A stretch of DNA of 64,000 nucleotides from Amycolatopsis mongoliensis (GCF_030285665.1 NZ_CP127295.1:9362001-9426000); one strand, 5' to 3'. Numbered from the stretch's first letter, positions 1 to 8,773 are shown. The notes: generated by a model from the letters alone, not told the origin. A program made the numbers and translations.

Positions 1-1
1 C

Positions 2-316
2 GGAGCGGCGGTCCCGCTCGTCCGCAGCTTCGTGCCCGCGGCGGCCGGTGCCGCACGTATTCCCGTCCGCGCGTTCCTGCTCCCGGTCGCCGCCGGGGGG
101 ATGGTCATCAACGCGGCCACCCTCCTGATCGGCGCCGGTGTCGTCGCGGGCCTGCAGAACGGCAGCGGTATCGTGCTCATCATCGGACTGTTGCTGGCCA
201 ACGTCGTCGCCGTCGTGATCATCAAGCGCCGCAAGAAAGCCGCAGCGACCAGGACAAAAGCGGACACGGTCTCCAGTGAAACAGGCCCGGACCCGGAGCT
301 CGAGTCCGCCGGCTGA
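2..316 (+). CDS. DedA/SNARE-associated family membrane protein, C-terminal part
   Basis: Only the last 104 codons lie in the window; the frame is open from base 2 to the TGA at 314-316. The first visible part contains R-S-F-V-P followed by A-G-x-x-R-I-P-x-R-x-F-L. This matches the re-entrant loop and arginine/proline signature of DedA proteins, which are inner-membrane lipid or ion transport proteins. Two hydrophobic segments follow, then a basic K-R-R-K-K stretch and a short acidic hydrophilic tail, as expected for a cytoplasmic C-terminus. The start and the N-terminal half lie outside the window, so the family call rests on this short match. Confidence 0.55.
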   Translation, partial: GAAVPLVRSFVPAAAGAARIPVRAFLLPVAAGGMVINAATLLIGAGVVAGLQNGSGIVLIIGLLLANVVAVVIIKRRKKAAATRTKADTVSSETGPDPELESAG

Positions 317-561
317 CCTCCTGGCGACGCAAATCGGATCAGAAGAAGCCCCTTGCGGTGATCCCGCGCGGGCACTCGACCGCCCACTTCCTCGACGGTT
401 TCGCGCACGAAAACGACCGGGAACCGGTCGAGGAGTGCGGTGTTGCATTGATTTCGCTGCTGCGGCCGGCGCGCGCTGGTCCCGGGTGACTATGTCGAAC
501 CGTTTGCGCAGCTCGCCGGCGTGGCAGGCCTCATGGACCGTCGCCAACGGAGTCGACCTCC

Positions 562-729
562 ATGCGTTTCAGAGTGCACGTGCCCAGCAACCACGGTTGG
601 GGCCACGTCGAGGACATCCTCGACGCAACCCGGCTGAGCGAGCGGCTCGGACGTCCGGCACAGCGGTGTGCGCTCACCCAGCCACCGCAGTTCGAAACGG
701 ATGCCGGTCGACAGCCCTACCGGGATTGA
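562..729 (+). pseudogene. Remnant of the 5' end of a luciferase-like oxidoreductase
   Basis: The first 30 codons from ATG 562 encode a peptide about 85% identical to the N-terminus of the complete oxidoreductase at 4066-4989; both read M-R-F-x-V-H-x-P-S-N-H-G-W and later L-S-E-R-L-G. The identity stops abruptly near base 651, and the frame then runs through unrelated sequence to TGA 727-729. The DNA similarity continues at synonymous sites. This is therefore a truncated duplicate rather than a chance match. It lies in the opposite orientation to the intact copy 3.3 kb away. No function is expected. Confidence 0.75.
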
Positions 730-1310
730 TCCGGGGCAGGCGCCGGATGACCGTTCCGGGTCGCCCGGTCACGCAGGAGTGCGGCGGCCCGCACAGACCA
801 GTCGTGGTGTTCCTGCTCGAACCGCCGGCCGCGCAAGCACGTCAGGTAGGGCCCGATCGGAGATCCGTGGCTCAGGTAGGTCTCCTCGTCGAGATCCCCG
901 CGCAAACGCCGCAGGATCTTGTCGAGGATCTCCACCTTGGCTGCGGCTGCCGCGGCTCGTTGCTCCAGTTGCGCGATCACCGGTGCCGCGTCGACGTGGT
1001 CGACGGCTTGGACCTTGACCAGCAGGTCGTCGCGGATGAACGACGGCTTGCTCACGGCGGCGGCGAAGTGCGCCAGTTCGGCGAGGCCGGCCTCGGTGAC
1101 TATGAACAGCCGCTTGTTGGGACGGGTTCGCTGGACCACCTCTCGGCCGCTGATCAACCCGTCGTTCTCGAGCTTGGACAGCTCCAGGTAGAGCTGTTGC
1201 GGCCGGGCGGACCAGAAGTTGGCGACGCCCACGTCGAACGCCTTGGCCAACTGGTAGCCGCTGTACTCGCCGGACAGCAACGCCGCGAGCACAGCATGCC
1301 GCAGACTCAC
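717..1310 (-). CDS. PadR family transcriptional regulator
   Basis: A 197-residue protein with the PadR layout. The N-terminal winged helix (about residues 1-85) contains the G-Y-Q-L-A-K-A-F turn and the L-Y-x-E-L-x-K-L-E-x-x-G-L-I recognition helix and wing. The C-terminal Vir_act-like helical dimerisation region follows (about 90-180). PadR proteins usually repress a neighbouring gene and respond to phenolics or other small ligands. The start is GTG at 1310, preceded by a GAGGAG ribosome site. The gene is divergent from the SGNH hydrolase at 1407, and the 96 bp between them carry a palindrome and direct repeats. Regulation of the hydrolase and of itself is likely but inferred. Confidence 0.85.
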   Translation of the reverse strand: MSLRHAVLAALLSGEYSGYQLAKAFDVGVANFWSARPQQLYLELSKLENDGLISGREVVQRTRPNKRLFIVTEAGLAELAHFAAAVSKPSFIRDDLLVKVQAVDHVDAAPVIAQLEQRAAAAAAKVEILDKILRRLRGDLDEETYLSHGSPIGPYLTCLRGRRFEQEHHDWSVRAAALLRDRATRNGHPAPAPDQSR

Positions 1311-1358
1311 CGGCGCATCTCCTCGTCATCAGGCATGGGGCCAGCCCATCATAGACAT

Positions 1359-1382
1359 GGTTATGATTAATCACGGTTATGA
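1359..1382. promoter_or_regulatory. Candidate PadR operator
   Basis: Two direct copies of GGTTATGA (1359-1366 and 1375-1382) flank the perfect 10-bp palindrome TGATTAATCA (1364-1373) in the gap between the divergent padR and hydrolase genes. The site is markedly more A+T rich than its surroundings. PadR boxes are typically A/T-rich inverted repeats with ATG/CAT ends, so this is the best operator candidate. No binding data are implied. Confidence 0.45.
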
Positions 1383-1406
1383 CCAGGAGGATGGCGTGAC
1401 CAACCG

Positions 1407-2228
1407 ATGAGGCCCCAGGAGAACGGCACTCAGGAACCCGTTCGGAGCGGCAGGTACCTGCGCTACGTCGCCTTGGGTGACAGCCAGACGGAAGGCGTCG
1501 GTGATGGTGACGACATCGTGGGCCTTCGGGGATGGGCTGACCGGCTCGCCGAACACCTCACCATCGACAACCCCGATCTCCAGTACGCCAACCTCGCCGT
1601 CCGTGGCCGCCGCGCGAGCGAAGTCCGGTCAGAGCAACTGGAGCCGGCTCTTGCCCTTCGTCCCGACCTGGCCACCGTGGTCGCCGGAGTGAACGACCTG
1701 CTCCGGCTCCGAGTCGAAACCTCGACGGTGGCCGGTCACCTGGAAGCGATGTTCGCCGCGCTCACCGGCTCCGGAGCCCGCGTGGCGACTCTGACCTTTC
1801 CCGACCTCACCAGGATCATCCCCCTAGCCCGACCGGTTCGCTCCCGCATCCTCGACATCAACGACCGGATCCGCGCCGCAGCCGCCCGGCACGGCGTCGC
1901 CGTCGCGGAGATCGCTCGACACCCCTCAGTCGCCGACCGCCGGTTCTGGAGCGAGGACCGGTTGCACTGCAGCCCCCTGGGGCATCAACTGATCGCCGAC
2001 GCGGTCGCGCACGCCCTGCAACTGCCGGGCAGCGCCGATTCCTGGAACGAACCTGCACCACCGTTGCCCATCCCACCGTCAACGCAATGGCGCGCCACCG
2101 CTGAACTGCGTTGGGCAGCCACCTTTCTCCGCCCCTGGCTCGACAGGCGCCTGCGCGGCCGGTCTTCCGGGGACCAGCGCACGGCCAAACACCCTCAACT
2201 CCACCGCATCGAGGGACCGCGGAGTTGA
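1407..2228 (+). CDS. SGNH/GDSL-type hydrolase
   Basis: A 273-residue protein with the blocks of the SGNH esterase/lipase superfamily. Block I is G-D-S-Q-T-E-G with the nucleophile at Ser26, and block III is the G-V-N-D stretch near residue 93. The catalytic Asp-x-x-His pair lies in D-R-L-H-C-S near residue 185. It resembles cytoplasmic actinobacterial SGNH esterases because no signal peptide is visible. The last 60 residues are an extra hydrophilic extension. ATG 1407 is chosen because earlier in-frame or nearby starts run into stops. An AGGAGG lies 16 nt upstream, and a four-codon reading frame (GTG 1396) ends on the start codon, so coupling is possible. The substrate is unknown. Confidence 0.8.
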   Translation: MRPQENGTQEPVRSGRYLRYVALGDSQTEGVGDGDDIVGLRGWADRLAEHLTIDNPDLQYANLAVRGRRASEVRSEQLEPALALRPDLATVVAGVNDLLRLRVETSTVAGHLEAMFAALTGSGARVATLTFPDLTRIIPLARPVRSRILDINDRIRAAAARHGVAVAEIARHPSVADRRFWSEDRLHCSPLGHQLIADAVAHALQLPGSADSWNEPAPPLPIPPSTQWRATAELRWAATFLRPWLDRRLRGRSSGDQRTAKHPQLHRIEGPRS

Positions 2229-2700
2229 GTTTTGTCGACAGCTCGACACACCTTGCCCGTGTGATCGAGATCGGTTCGCGTGCGCTGCCGGCCCGTCCCT
2301 CCACCACCCGGGACTCACCGTGGAGCCTCGCGATGCGATAGGCCGGCACTCCGCCATCCCGGCGGAATCGTCGACCTTGTCGTCGATGCGCGGGGTGTGC
2401 ACGGGTCCACCTCAAGTCGGAAGAGGGAGTGGCGGACCGCCGCGCACGTGAGCGCGACCGAATTCGCCGCAGCGTGGACCCGAGTCGCACATCGTCGAAA
2501 GAATCGAAGTACGGCTCGCTCTTCTCACCGGGTTCGCCGGCCGCAACGAACCGGTACCGGCACCCGACGAACCGCCGGTCGCGTGCGGTACGTGGAACTG
2601 GGTATGACCGGATTCCCTCTCTCGCCCGGTGCACTCCGGCTCACCTCACGAGCCGCAGCTTGCGGCCCGGAACTGACCTCGCTGGTCTTCGTCGGCGGGG
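2229..2700. other. Gap without a recognisable gene
   Basis: About 470 bases between the SGNH hydrolase and the protease. Open frames exist on both strands but their translations are arginine/serine-rich low-complexity peptides with no motif. I see no hairpin with a T-tract and no clear operator. Confidence 0.5.
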
Positions 2701-3618
2701 GTGAGAACCCGATCACCAAGCACGGAGGTCTGCGAAATACCTTCCTGGCACCGAAAGCCGAGCAGAGTCAAGCTCTTGGTGGCGGCCGCCGCCATCGTGG
2801 CAGCCGCCACCGCCGCCATCGCCATCCCCCATGCGGACGCAGCCATCACCAAGCCCGCAGACAGCGGCGCCGCGGCGCGCGCCATGACCCGCACCGCCTG
2901 GGCGATCGACGCGGACACCGGGCAAACGGTCGTCACGGCCGACAGCACCGTTCAGGGCGAGAAGTGGGACCGCCTGATGGCAGCCACCCGCGGGCAGCAA
3001 TTCCGAGTCGAGCGAACCCCCGGAGTCCTCCAGCTATTCGCGAGCGGCGGCGACGCCATCTTCACCGGCCGAGCTCGGTGCTCCCTCGGGTTCAACGTGA
3101 CCACGAGCGACGGCAACCTCGGCATCCTCACCGCAGGCCACTGCGCCACTTCCGGACGGCAATGGTCCCTGACACCGGGCGGTCGATCGGTCGCCACCGT
3201 CCAGCAGGCAAGTTCCCCGGCACCGGCGACTTCTCCCTGCTCACCTACAACAACACCGCGACCAAAGCACCCAGCGTCGTCGACGTCGGCGGCGGCCGGA
3301 CGGTCGCCATCACCAAGGCCGCCGCGGCGAAGGCCAACCAGCAGGTGCTCCGGATGGGCAGCACCACCGGCCTGCACCAAGGCCGCGTCACCTCGCTGAA
3401 CGCCACGGTCAACTGCCCCGAAGGCCGGGTCACCGGGCTCATCCGGACCACGGTGTGCGCTGAGAGCGGCGACAGCGGCGGACCGCTGTTCACCCGCGAC
3501 GGCTCCGCCATCGGCATCACCTCCGGCGGCTCCGGCAACTGCCGAACGGGCGGCGTGACGTTCTTCCAGCCGGTGGCCGCTGCCCCTCCTCGCCGTCGGA
3601 GCCAGCATCGGCGGATGA
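2701..3618 (+). pseudogene. Secreted chymotrypsin-like (S1, streptogrisin-type) serine protease, broken by two frameshifts
   Basis: From GTG 2701 the product starts with a basic segment and an Ala/Val-rich signal peptide ending near A-D-A, then a short pro-region and the catalytic His in T-A-G-H-C. At about 3208-3210 one base appears to be missing. The frame then jumps and continues with the catalytic Asp region (G-D-F-S-L-L-T-Y) and the nucleophile motif G-D-S-G-G-P-L (about 3460-3490). A second shift near 3575-3590 restores the first frame, giving a normal C-terminus A-V-G-A-S-I-G-G and TGA at 3616-3618. All three triad residues and the disulfide cysteines survive, so the inactivation is recent or the shifts are sequence errors. 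Confidence 0.75.
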
Positions 3619-4065
3619 CTCCGCCACCAACCTGCGCACGGGGGTGGGCGGCCCGACCCGTGCGGTGCGCAGGGGATGTCCAGCACCGCACGGGTCTTCC
3701 GCAATCCGATCTCACCACGAGGCGCCGTACCGGAAACCGCGCTCAGCACGTCGATCGGGCCGCGACAAGGTCGTCGACACTGGGTGATCCTTCAGCGGTG
3801 TGCGGGACCAGCGAACTCTCCAGACCTTGCACGGCCGGGACCTGGCGACCGAGCCGGTGGCGACCGCTGCCGCCGTTGGAGAACAGCAAGGGTTCCGAGC
3901 CAGTGCTCGGGGTCCGGTCGAGGTCGTCGGCGCCGGGGTCGAGAACGCCAGCGGGACCATGTACAGGAGGATCTCACCCCAGCCTGCAGCGACACGCGTC
4001 ATCTCGCGGCGGCGGGTGGCCACGGCGCCGCCTCGGGTTGGAGGCTTGCCTTGCTACGCCCAGGT
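3619..4065. other. Gap without a recognisable gene
   Basis: About 450 bases between the broken protease and the converging luciferase-like gene. No reading frame shows a recognisable motif, and no strong inverted repeat with a T-run was found. Confidence 0.5.
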
Positions 4066-4989
4066 TCAACCGAATTCGGGGGCGATCTCAGCGGCGAAGG
4101 TACCGATGAAATCGTTTACCACGCCCGGGTCGTCGGTGTTGACCGCGAGGACGAGGTGCTCGACGCCGGAATCTCGCCACTCTCCGACCGTCTCGATGAT
4201 CTGTTCCGGTGTCCCCCGCAGCCGGAACCGGCTGCCCAGGGACGTGTTGTAGTCGCGATTGCCGCCCGGACTCGCTGCGGTGCCCGGTATCTCCAGGTCG
4301 CACCGAACCGACATCACGAGCGCCCGGCCGTCGCGACCGGCCGCTTCCGCGAGGTCCCGCACGCGGCGGATCGCCTCACGGATCCCCTGGGTGGGACGGC
4401 GGAACAGGTGCCAGCCGTCCCCGAGTGTCGCGGCTCGCCTCATCGCGGCACGGCCGGAGCCGCCGATCCAGATCGGTGGGTGCGGGCGCTGGACTGGTGC
4501 CGGGCTGAAATCCAGGCCGGCGAATCGGTGGAAGCGGCCTGAGAAAGCAGGTCGCGGCGTCGTCCACAGCGCTTTGAGCACTCGAAGAGCTTCGTCCGTC
4601 CGCGCGCCGCGAGTGTCGTATTCGGCACCCAGCGCGTCGAACTCCTCGCGGATGACTCCCACCCCGACGCCGGCCGTGAGCCGTCCGCTGGAGAGCACGT
4701 CGAGGGTGGCGAGCTCCTTGGCAAGCAGGACCGGGTGGTGGTACGGCAGCACGAGCACCGAGGTCCCGAGCCGCACCCTCGTGGTGACCGCGGCGACCGC
4801 GGACAGGATGGGCAACGGCGCATAGTACGGGCGCCCGCCGAGCCGGTCGGCGAGGTACCCCGCGTGGAAGACGTGCTGACTCGCCCACACCGACTCGTAC
4901 CCGAGCCGCTCGCTCAGCCGCGCCACGTCGAGGAGATCCTCGACGTGGCGCCACCCGTGGTTGCTGGGCAGGTGCACTCCGAAGCGCAT
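4066..4989 (-). CDS. Luciferase-like (LLM class) flavin/F420-dependent oxidoreductase
   Basis: A 307-residue single-domain bacterial-luciferase-fold protein of the family's usual length. It starts M-R-F-G-V-H-L-P, contains the strand-helix unit V-W-A-S-Q-H-V-F near residue 35, and the R-L-G-T-S-V-L-V-L-P-Y-H-H-P core motif near 75-90. It also has the typical L-D-V-L-S-S-G-R and G-V-G-V-G-x-x-x-E-E-F-x-A-L-G stretches, and P-P-I-W-I-G-G-S-G near 170. Many actinobacterial members use F420 and others FMNH2; the cofactor cannot be told here. It is the last gene before the convergent, broken protease and lies 17 bp downstream of the permease gene on the same strand. A truncated copy of its 5' end lies at 562. 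Confidence 0.85.
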   Translation of the reverse strand: MRFGVHLPSNHGWRHVEDLLDVARLSERLGYESVWASQHVFHAGYLADRLGGRPYYAPLPILSAVAAVTTRVRLGTSVLVLPYHHPVLLAKELATLDVLSSGRLTAGVGVGVIREEFDALGAEYDTRGARTDEALRVLKALWTTPRPAFSGRFHRFAGLDFSPAPVQRPHPPIWIGGSGRAAMRRAATLGDGWHLFRRPTQGIREAIRRVRDLAEAAGRDGRALVMSVRCDLEIPGTAASPGGNRDYNTSLGSRFRLRGTPEQIIETVGEWRDSGVEHLVLAVNTDDPGVVNDFIGTFAAEIAPEFG

Positions 4990-5006
4990 CGGCGCCGACT
5001 CCGTTG

Positions 5007-6485
5007 CTACGCCGGTTTCCCGGCAGTGTCCGCTTCCGGCTGTTCCGATTCGCCTGAGGATGCCGCCTGCTCCTCATCGGACGGAAGCGCCGGCGTGTCT
5101 TCTCTCCACACGAACTCAAGGTCGCGGTCCTGCCACAGCCGGCGCAGCAGAAAGAGCGGGATGCAGACGAACAGCAGCACCAGCGAGATGAGGGTCTCCT
5201 TGAGCCCGCCGCGGCCGGCCAGGTCGGGATTGGTGATCCCGACCGCGGCGACGACGAGGTCGAAGACACCCAGCGCGATCGCGACCACGCCCCACTTCCG
5301 GGACAGGCGGTACGGCCGCGGCCACTCCGGCCGGTCGCGGCGCAGCAGCACGTACGCCCAGCACGCGAGGCCGCAGCAGATGAAGTACCCGAGGTTGCTC
5401 GCCGCGACGATCGCGACCGTGTTCCCGACCAGGAAAAGAATGAGCAGGTTGACGACGAGATCGACGCCCAGCGCACGGCCCGGCATGCCAAAGCTGTTCA
5501 AAGTGGACAGTTGCTTCACGGTCAGGTCGCTGCGCGAAATCCCGAGCAGCGCCCGCCCGGCCTGGGCGCTCGTGCCGACCAGGGTGACCCACAGCCCGAT
5601 CGCGACGACCGCGACCACCAGGGAAGAACTGCCCGGCCACAGCAGGTTCATGACGTCGACGGCGTAGCCGTTCGGGTTGTCGCCGATGGCCTTCTCCCCC
5701 AGCGTGCCGGAGACGACGAACGGGACGATGGTGAACACGCCGATCATCAGCATCGCGCACATCCGGATCGCCTTGGGGCAGTCCGTACCCGGGCTGCGGT
5801 ACTCGGGTGCGAACAGCGACGGTCCCTCCACGGCGTAGGTCGTCCAGCCCGCGAGATACAGCAGCACCAGCGCGAGCTTCGGGTCGTCGAGCCGCCAGGT
5901 CAGGCCGGACACCGACCACTTGCCCTCGATGAACGGCAGCAGCACCATGATCGCGACGAAGACCGTGAAGATGATCACGCCCAGTGAGGTGACCCGTGCG
6001 GCTGGCCGGATGCCGTAGATGTTGAGCAGGAAAACGCTCACCAGCGCCGCCGCACCCAGCAGGTGCGGGAGCCCCACGTGGACCCCGAGGACGTCGACGC
6101 CCCACGTCTGCGTCGGGAACCACTGCGCCTGCACCACCTGGCCGAAGATCAGCGCGATGGCCGCCTGCACCAGGGAGTAGCCCAGCCAGTATCCCCATGA
6201 CACGATCGGCCCGACGAACACCGTGTACCGGCGGAGTCCTTCGTTGGCGTAGGCGGCGACCCCGCCGGCCATGTTCGGGAACATCGTCGCCATCTCGGCG
6301 TAGAGAAACGCCTGAGCGGTCGCGACCACCATCGAAACGGCCCAGATCGCGATCACGGCCCAGGCGCCGACCAGTCCGATCATGTAACCGACCGTGGTGA
6401 AGACGCCCAGAATTGTCGTCAAACCCAGAAAGGCGCCGGACTTCCAGGTCAGAACTCGGGGAAGACGATTAGTAGGGACGGTCAT
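5007..6485 (-). CDS. APC superfamily amino acid/amine permease
   Basis: A 492-residue polytopic membrane protein with about 12 hydrophobic segments and the APC features: G-L-T-T-I-L-G near the start of TM1 and a conserved Y-x-x-E-G-P-S-L-F-A-P-E stretch before TM7. It presumably takes up an amine or amino acid that the neighbouring amine oxidase operon degrades. The start at ATG 6485 (M-T-V-P-T-N-R) is preferred over an upstream in-frame codon because a GGGAG site precedes it and hydrophobic sequence begins soon after. A PcaR-like operator lies 35 bp upstream, suggesting control by the IclR protein at 12033. The C-terminus is long and acidic. Confidence 0.85.
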   Translation of the reverse strand: MTVPTNRLPRVLTWKSGAFLGLTTILGVFTTVGYMIGLVGAWAVIAIWAVSMVVATAQAFLYAEMATMFPNMAGGVAAYANEGLRRYTVFVGPIVSWGYWLGYSLVQAAIALIFGQVVQAQWFPTQTWGVDVLGVHVGLPHLLGAAALVSVFLLNIYGIRPAARVTSLGVIIFTVFVAIMVLLPFIEGKWSVSGLTWRLDDPKLALVLLYLAGWTTYAVEGPSLFAPEYRSPGTDCPKAIRMCAMLMIGVFTIVPFVVSGTLGEKAIGDNPNGYAVDVMNLLWPGSSSLVVAVVAIGLWVTLVGTSAQAGRALLGISRSDLTVKQLSTLNSFGMPGRALGVDLVVNLLILFLVGNTVAIVAASNLGYFICCGLACWAYVLLRRDRPEWPRPYRLSRKWGVVAIALGVFDLVVAAVGITNPDLAGRGGLKETLISLVLLFVCIPLFLLRRLWQDRDLEFVWREDTPALPSDEEQAASSGESEQPEADTAGKPA

Positions 6486-6519
6486 GCGACAACTCCCTGG
6501 GTACTGGCGAATTGCTGAA

Positions 6520-6534
6520 GAACGATAATCGAAC
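6520..6534. promoter_or_regulatory. PcaR/IclR-type operator candidate upstream of the permease
   Basis: GAACGATAATCGAAC, an odd-centred palindrome whose core is ACGAT-A-ATCG. It matches 12 of 15 positions of the Pseudomonas PcaR site as I recall it (GTTCGATAATCGCAC). Related sites occur at 11922, 12914 and 22677, each upstream of catabolic genes. Confidence 0.6.
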
Positions 6535-6636
6535 ACTTGGTGCGCGTTGCGTACACAGCATGCGGCGGGTATCAGACCATGTCAAGACCGGTCGACGCAC
6601 GATTCGAAGGCTTCGTTAAGCGCAGGAAAACAGAAA

Positions 6637-6674
6637 GCCGGTTGGTGTGTCGTACGCACGACACACCAACCGGC
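6637..6674 (-). terminator. Strong rho-independent terminator of the amine oxidase operon
   Basis: A perfect 17-bp inverted repeat (6637-6653 and 6658-6674) with a 4-base loop. On the minus strand it is followed by a T-rich run (TTTCTGTTTTCC). It sits 62 bp past the end of the amine oxidase gene and before the permease promoter, so it separates the two leftward units. Confidence 0.85.
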
Positions 6675-6735
6675 GTTCAGCCGAATATTTTCCGTTCAGG
6701 CCGCGGTGAGACGAATTCCTGACGACCGCAGGCCG

Positions 6736-8031
6736 TTACAGGACGCGTTCACGCAGTGTCCTCGCTGCGCGCATCGCGCTTTCGATCGCCCCGTCGATGA
6801 AACTGCACCAGCCGCGGGCGTAGTCGGCGCCCGCGAAGGTGACGCGGCCGGGCATCGTGGCGAGCGCCTGGACCCCTTCGAGCTGGTTCGGCCGCAGCAT
6901 CGCCCAGGTCTGCCGGGCGTAGGGGTCCCCGACCCAGTCGTGGCTGGCGAAGTCGGTGACCTCGATCCCGGGCACCAGCCGGCCCACGTACTGGTTGACC
7001 GTTTCGAGGTCGGTGACCGGAAACTTCCGGGCGTCGGTGCCGAAGGAGAACGCGGTGAACTCGCCGCCGTCGCCGAACGCGTGCTCCCACTGGATGAGCG
7101 CGAGGGGCTCGTCGCTCGGGGCCATCGCGATGAACGGCTGGTCGGCTCCCCGAGCACGCACCCACAGCTTGAACCCTTGCGAACTCTGCCCGTCGGCCGC
7201 CACCTGCCGGGCCGGCTGTGGCAGGCCGCTGGTGAACTCGATGCTGCCGAGCACGCCGATGGGGACGGTCACCACGCACGCACGGGCCGCGATCTCGCGC
7301 CCGTCGGCGGTCGTCACCACGACGCCGTCGGGCCTCTCGTCGATGCGTGCCACGTGGACTCCGAGCTCGACGTCGCCGGAGACGTCCGCCCTGATCGCGT
7401 TCGCCAGGGACACCGTGCCGTCGCGGAACCGCCAGTGGGAGCAGATGTCGAGCAGCAGCTGCCAGTCGCCGTTGCTCACCGCGCCCCACCGCAACGCCTG
7501 CGTGAGCGCGCCGGTGGCGGCCGGCGCGTTGAAGTTCTGGCTCCACATCGCGTCGCAGAGGGCGTAGGCCTCGTCATCGAGGTCCAGCTCGGCGAGTCGG
7601 TCGGTGACCGACAGCCGGTCGAGGTCTCGCCAGCCGTTGCCGGCGGTCGGTTCGTACGGGCGTTTGAACACCTCCATGCAGTCCTCGATGGACCGGCGCA
7701 TGCCGTCGTTCATTCGCTCCAGCAGTTCGGCCGCGCTGCCGCTGCGCCGGGTGCCGCCGACCAGCCAGTGCGCGGTGTCCGGCCACGGTGTTTCGGCGAC
7801 CGGCAGCTTGTAGCGGGTCACCTCCGACCACACGTGCCCCTGCATCCAGTGGATCCACCCGCCGCCCATCTCGAGCGGCTCGCCCATCCGCGTGTCGGTC
7901 CACGTGCGACCGCCGATCCGGTCGCGGCCCTCGAGCACGACCACCTGCGCGCCCATCCACCCGAGTTCCCGGGCGACGGTCAGCCCGGCGAACCCGGCCC
8001 CGACGACTACGACGTCGACATCGTGGTTCAC
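6736..8031 (-). CDS. Flavin-containing amine oxidase (FAD-dependent)
   Basis: A 431-residue protein with the amine oxidase fold: the ADP-binding G-A-G-F-A-G-L motif at residues 11-17, the D-R-I-G-G-R-T-W signature near residue 40, and the C-terminal FAD-contact region ending F-I-D-G-A-I-E-S-A-M-R-A-A. Such enzymes oxidise primary or secondary amines to imines or aldehydes with O2. The start is GTG 8031, because its GTGA overlaps the stop of the upstream gene; an upstream extension in the same frame is only arginine-rich read-through. It is the last gene of the leftward operon led by an aldehyde dehydrogenase, so amine -> aldehyde -> acid is the natural reading. The substrate is unknown. Confidence 0.85.
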   Translation of the reverse strand: MNHDVDVVVVGAGFAGLTVARELGWMGAQVVVLEGRDRIGGRTWTDTRMGEPLEMGGGWIHWMQGHVWSEVTRYKLPVAETPWPDTAHWLVGGTRRSGSAAELLERMNDGMRRSIEDCMEVFKRPYEPTAGNGWRDLDRLSVTDRLAELDLDDEAYALCDAMWSQNFNAPAATGALTQALRWGAVSNGDWQLLLDICSHWRFRDGTVSLANAIRADVSGDVELGVHVARIDERPDGVVVTTADGREIAARACVVTVPIGVLGSIEFTSGLPQPARQVAADGQSSQGFKLWVRARGADQPFIAMAPSDEPLALIQWEHAFGDGGEFTAFSFGTDARKFPVTDLETVNQYVGRLVPGIEVTDFASHDWVGDPYARQTWAMLRPNQLEGVQALATMPGRVTFAGADYARGWCSFIDGAIESAMRAARTLRERVL

Positions 8032-8333
8032 GGTCCGCTCACCTCGTCCGGCATGCTCGAAGCCTCGACCCGCACGTCCTCCAGCAGTTCCGCCATCGCG
8101 AGGAACTCCGGAATCTCGCCGGCGCCCGCGTTGGCGCGCTCGGCGGCCGCGGCGCTGCGGTAGATCCAGACATCGGTCCACGTGCCGTCGGCGTGCTCGG
8201 CCAGCACCGGCGCGCCGATGAGGTCCGGATGGGCTCTGCGGACCGCGGCGATGGCTTCGGGCCGGCGCGCGAGGAAGGCCGGTTGCTGTCCTTCCTTGAC
8301 TCGGAACTTGACGAACTCGACACAATTCGGCAT
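8028..8333 (-). CDS. Small dimeric alpha/beta-barrel (ABM-like) protein
   Basis: A 101-residue protein starting at ATG 8333 behind an AAGGAG site. It has the beta-alpha-beta pattern of small ferredoxin-like barrel proteins (ABM/EthD type): V-E-F-V-K-F-R-V-K-E-G-Q, then D-G-T-W-T-D-V-W-I-Y-R-S. Relatives act as cofactor-free monooxygenases or bind aromatic intermediates. No specific subfamily could be assigned. Its last four bases overlap the amine oxidase start, so the two are translationally coupled. A role in handling an unstable intermediate of this operon is inferred. Confidence 0.6.
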   Translation of the reverse strand: MPNCVEFVKFRVKEGQQPAFLARRPEAIAAVRRAHPDLIGAPVLAEHADGTWTDVWIYRSAAAAERANAGAGEIPEFLAMAELLEDVRVEASSMPDEVSGP

Positions 8334-8374
8334 CCGGGACTCCTTCGGGTTCGGTGGATTGTGGACGGTCGCCC

Positions 8375-8773
8375 TCAGGGCTGCACCGGTGCGGACGGTT
8401 CGAGCGCTTCGGCGTTCACCACTTCGCGCCACGCGTCGAAGCCGTGCTGGAAGGCGACGACACCCGCCTCCGGGAGGGCGATCTCGATCGCTTCGAGGAT
8501 CTCCTGCGGCTCGACACCCAGCCCGAGGGCGACCCTGATGTGGCTCTGGATGTGCGCCTTGTCGGCGCGCAGGACCGTCAGGCTCAGGACGAACAGGAGC
8601 TCCTTGGTCCGGCGGTCCAGCCGGCGCTGCGCGAGGTACGCCGCGTCGACGAGGTTGTCGGCGGCCTGCAGCACCGGGAAGTCGTTGGCCGCCATGACCT
8701 TGTGGTACTCGAGCACGTACCCGCGCTTCGCGACCATTTCGTCGAGGTAGCGCTGGGCCGGGGCACTGGTCAT
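8375..8773 (-). CDS. Carboxymuconolactone decarboxylase (CMD) family protein
   Basis: A 132-residue, mostly helical protein of the CMD family (gamma-carboxymuconolactone decarboxylase/AhpD-like). The diagnostic R-T-K-E-L-L-F-V-L-S stretch is near residue 55, followed by A-H-I-Q-S-H-I-R-V-A-L-x-L-G and the P-E-x-G-V-V-A-F-x-x-G segment. The AhpD-type C-x-x-C is absent, so peroxidase activity is unlikely; a decarboxylase or lactone-related role is more plausible. Its ATG overlaps the TGA of the upstream NIPSNAP gene by four bases, within the seven-gene leftward operon. Confidence 0.8.
   Translation of the reverse strand: MTSAPAQRYLDEMVAKRGYVLEYHKVMAANDFPVLQAADNLVDAAYLAQRRLDRRTKELLFVLSLTVLRADKAHIQSHIRVALGLGVEPQEILEAIEIALPEAGVVAFQHGFDAWREVVNAEALEPSAPVQP

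Noticed and set aside
1391..1410. Four-codon leader frame before the SGNH hydrolase as a regulatory upstream ORF
   Set aside because: Very short frames that end on a start codon are common by chance in this composition; no repeated codons or conserved peptide suggest regulation.
6547..8163. A 538-codon plus-strand frame across the amine oxidase region
   Set aside because: It runs through the terminator hairpin and the antisense of the FAD-binding protein, with no recognisable domain.
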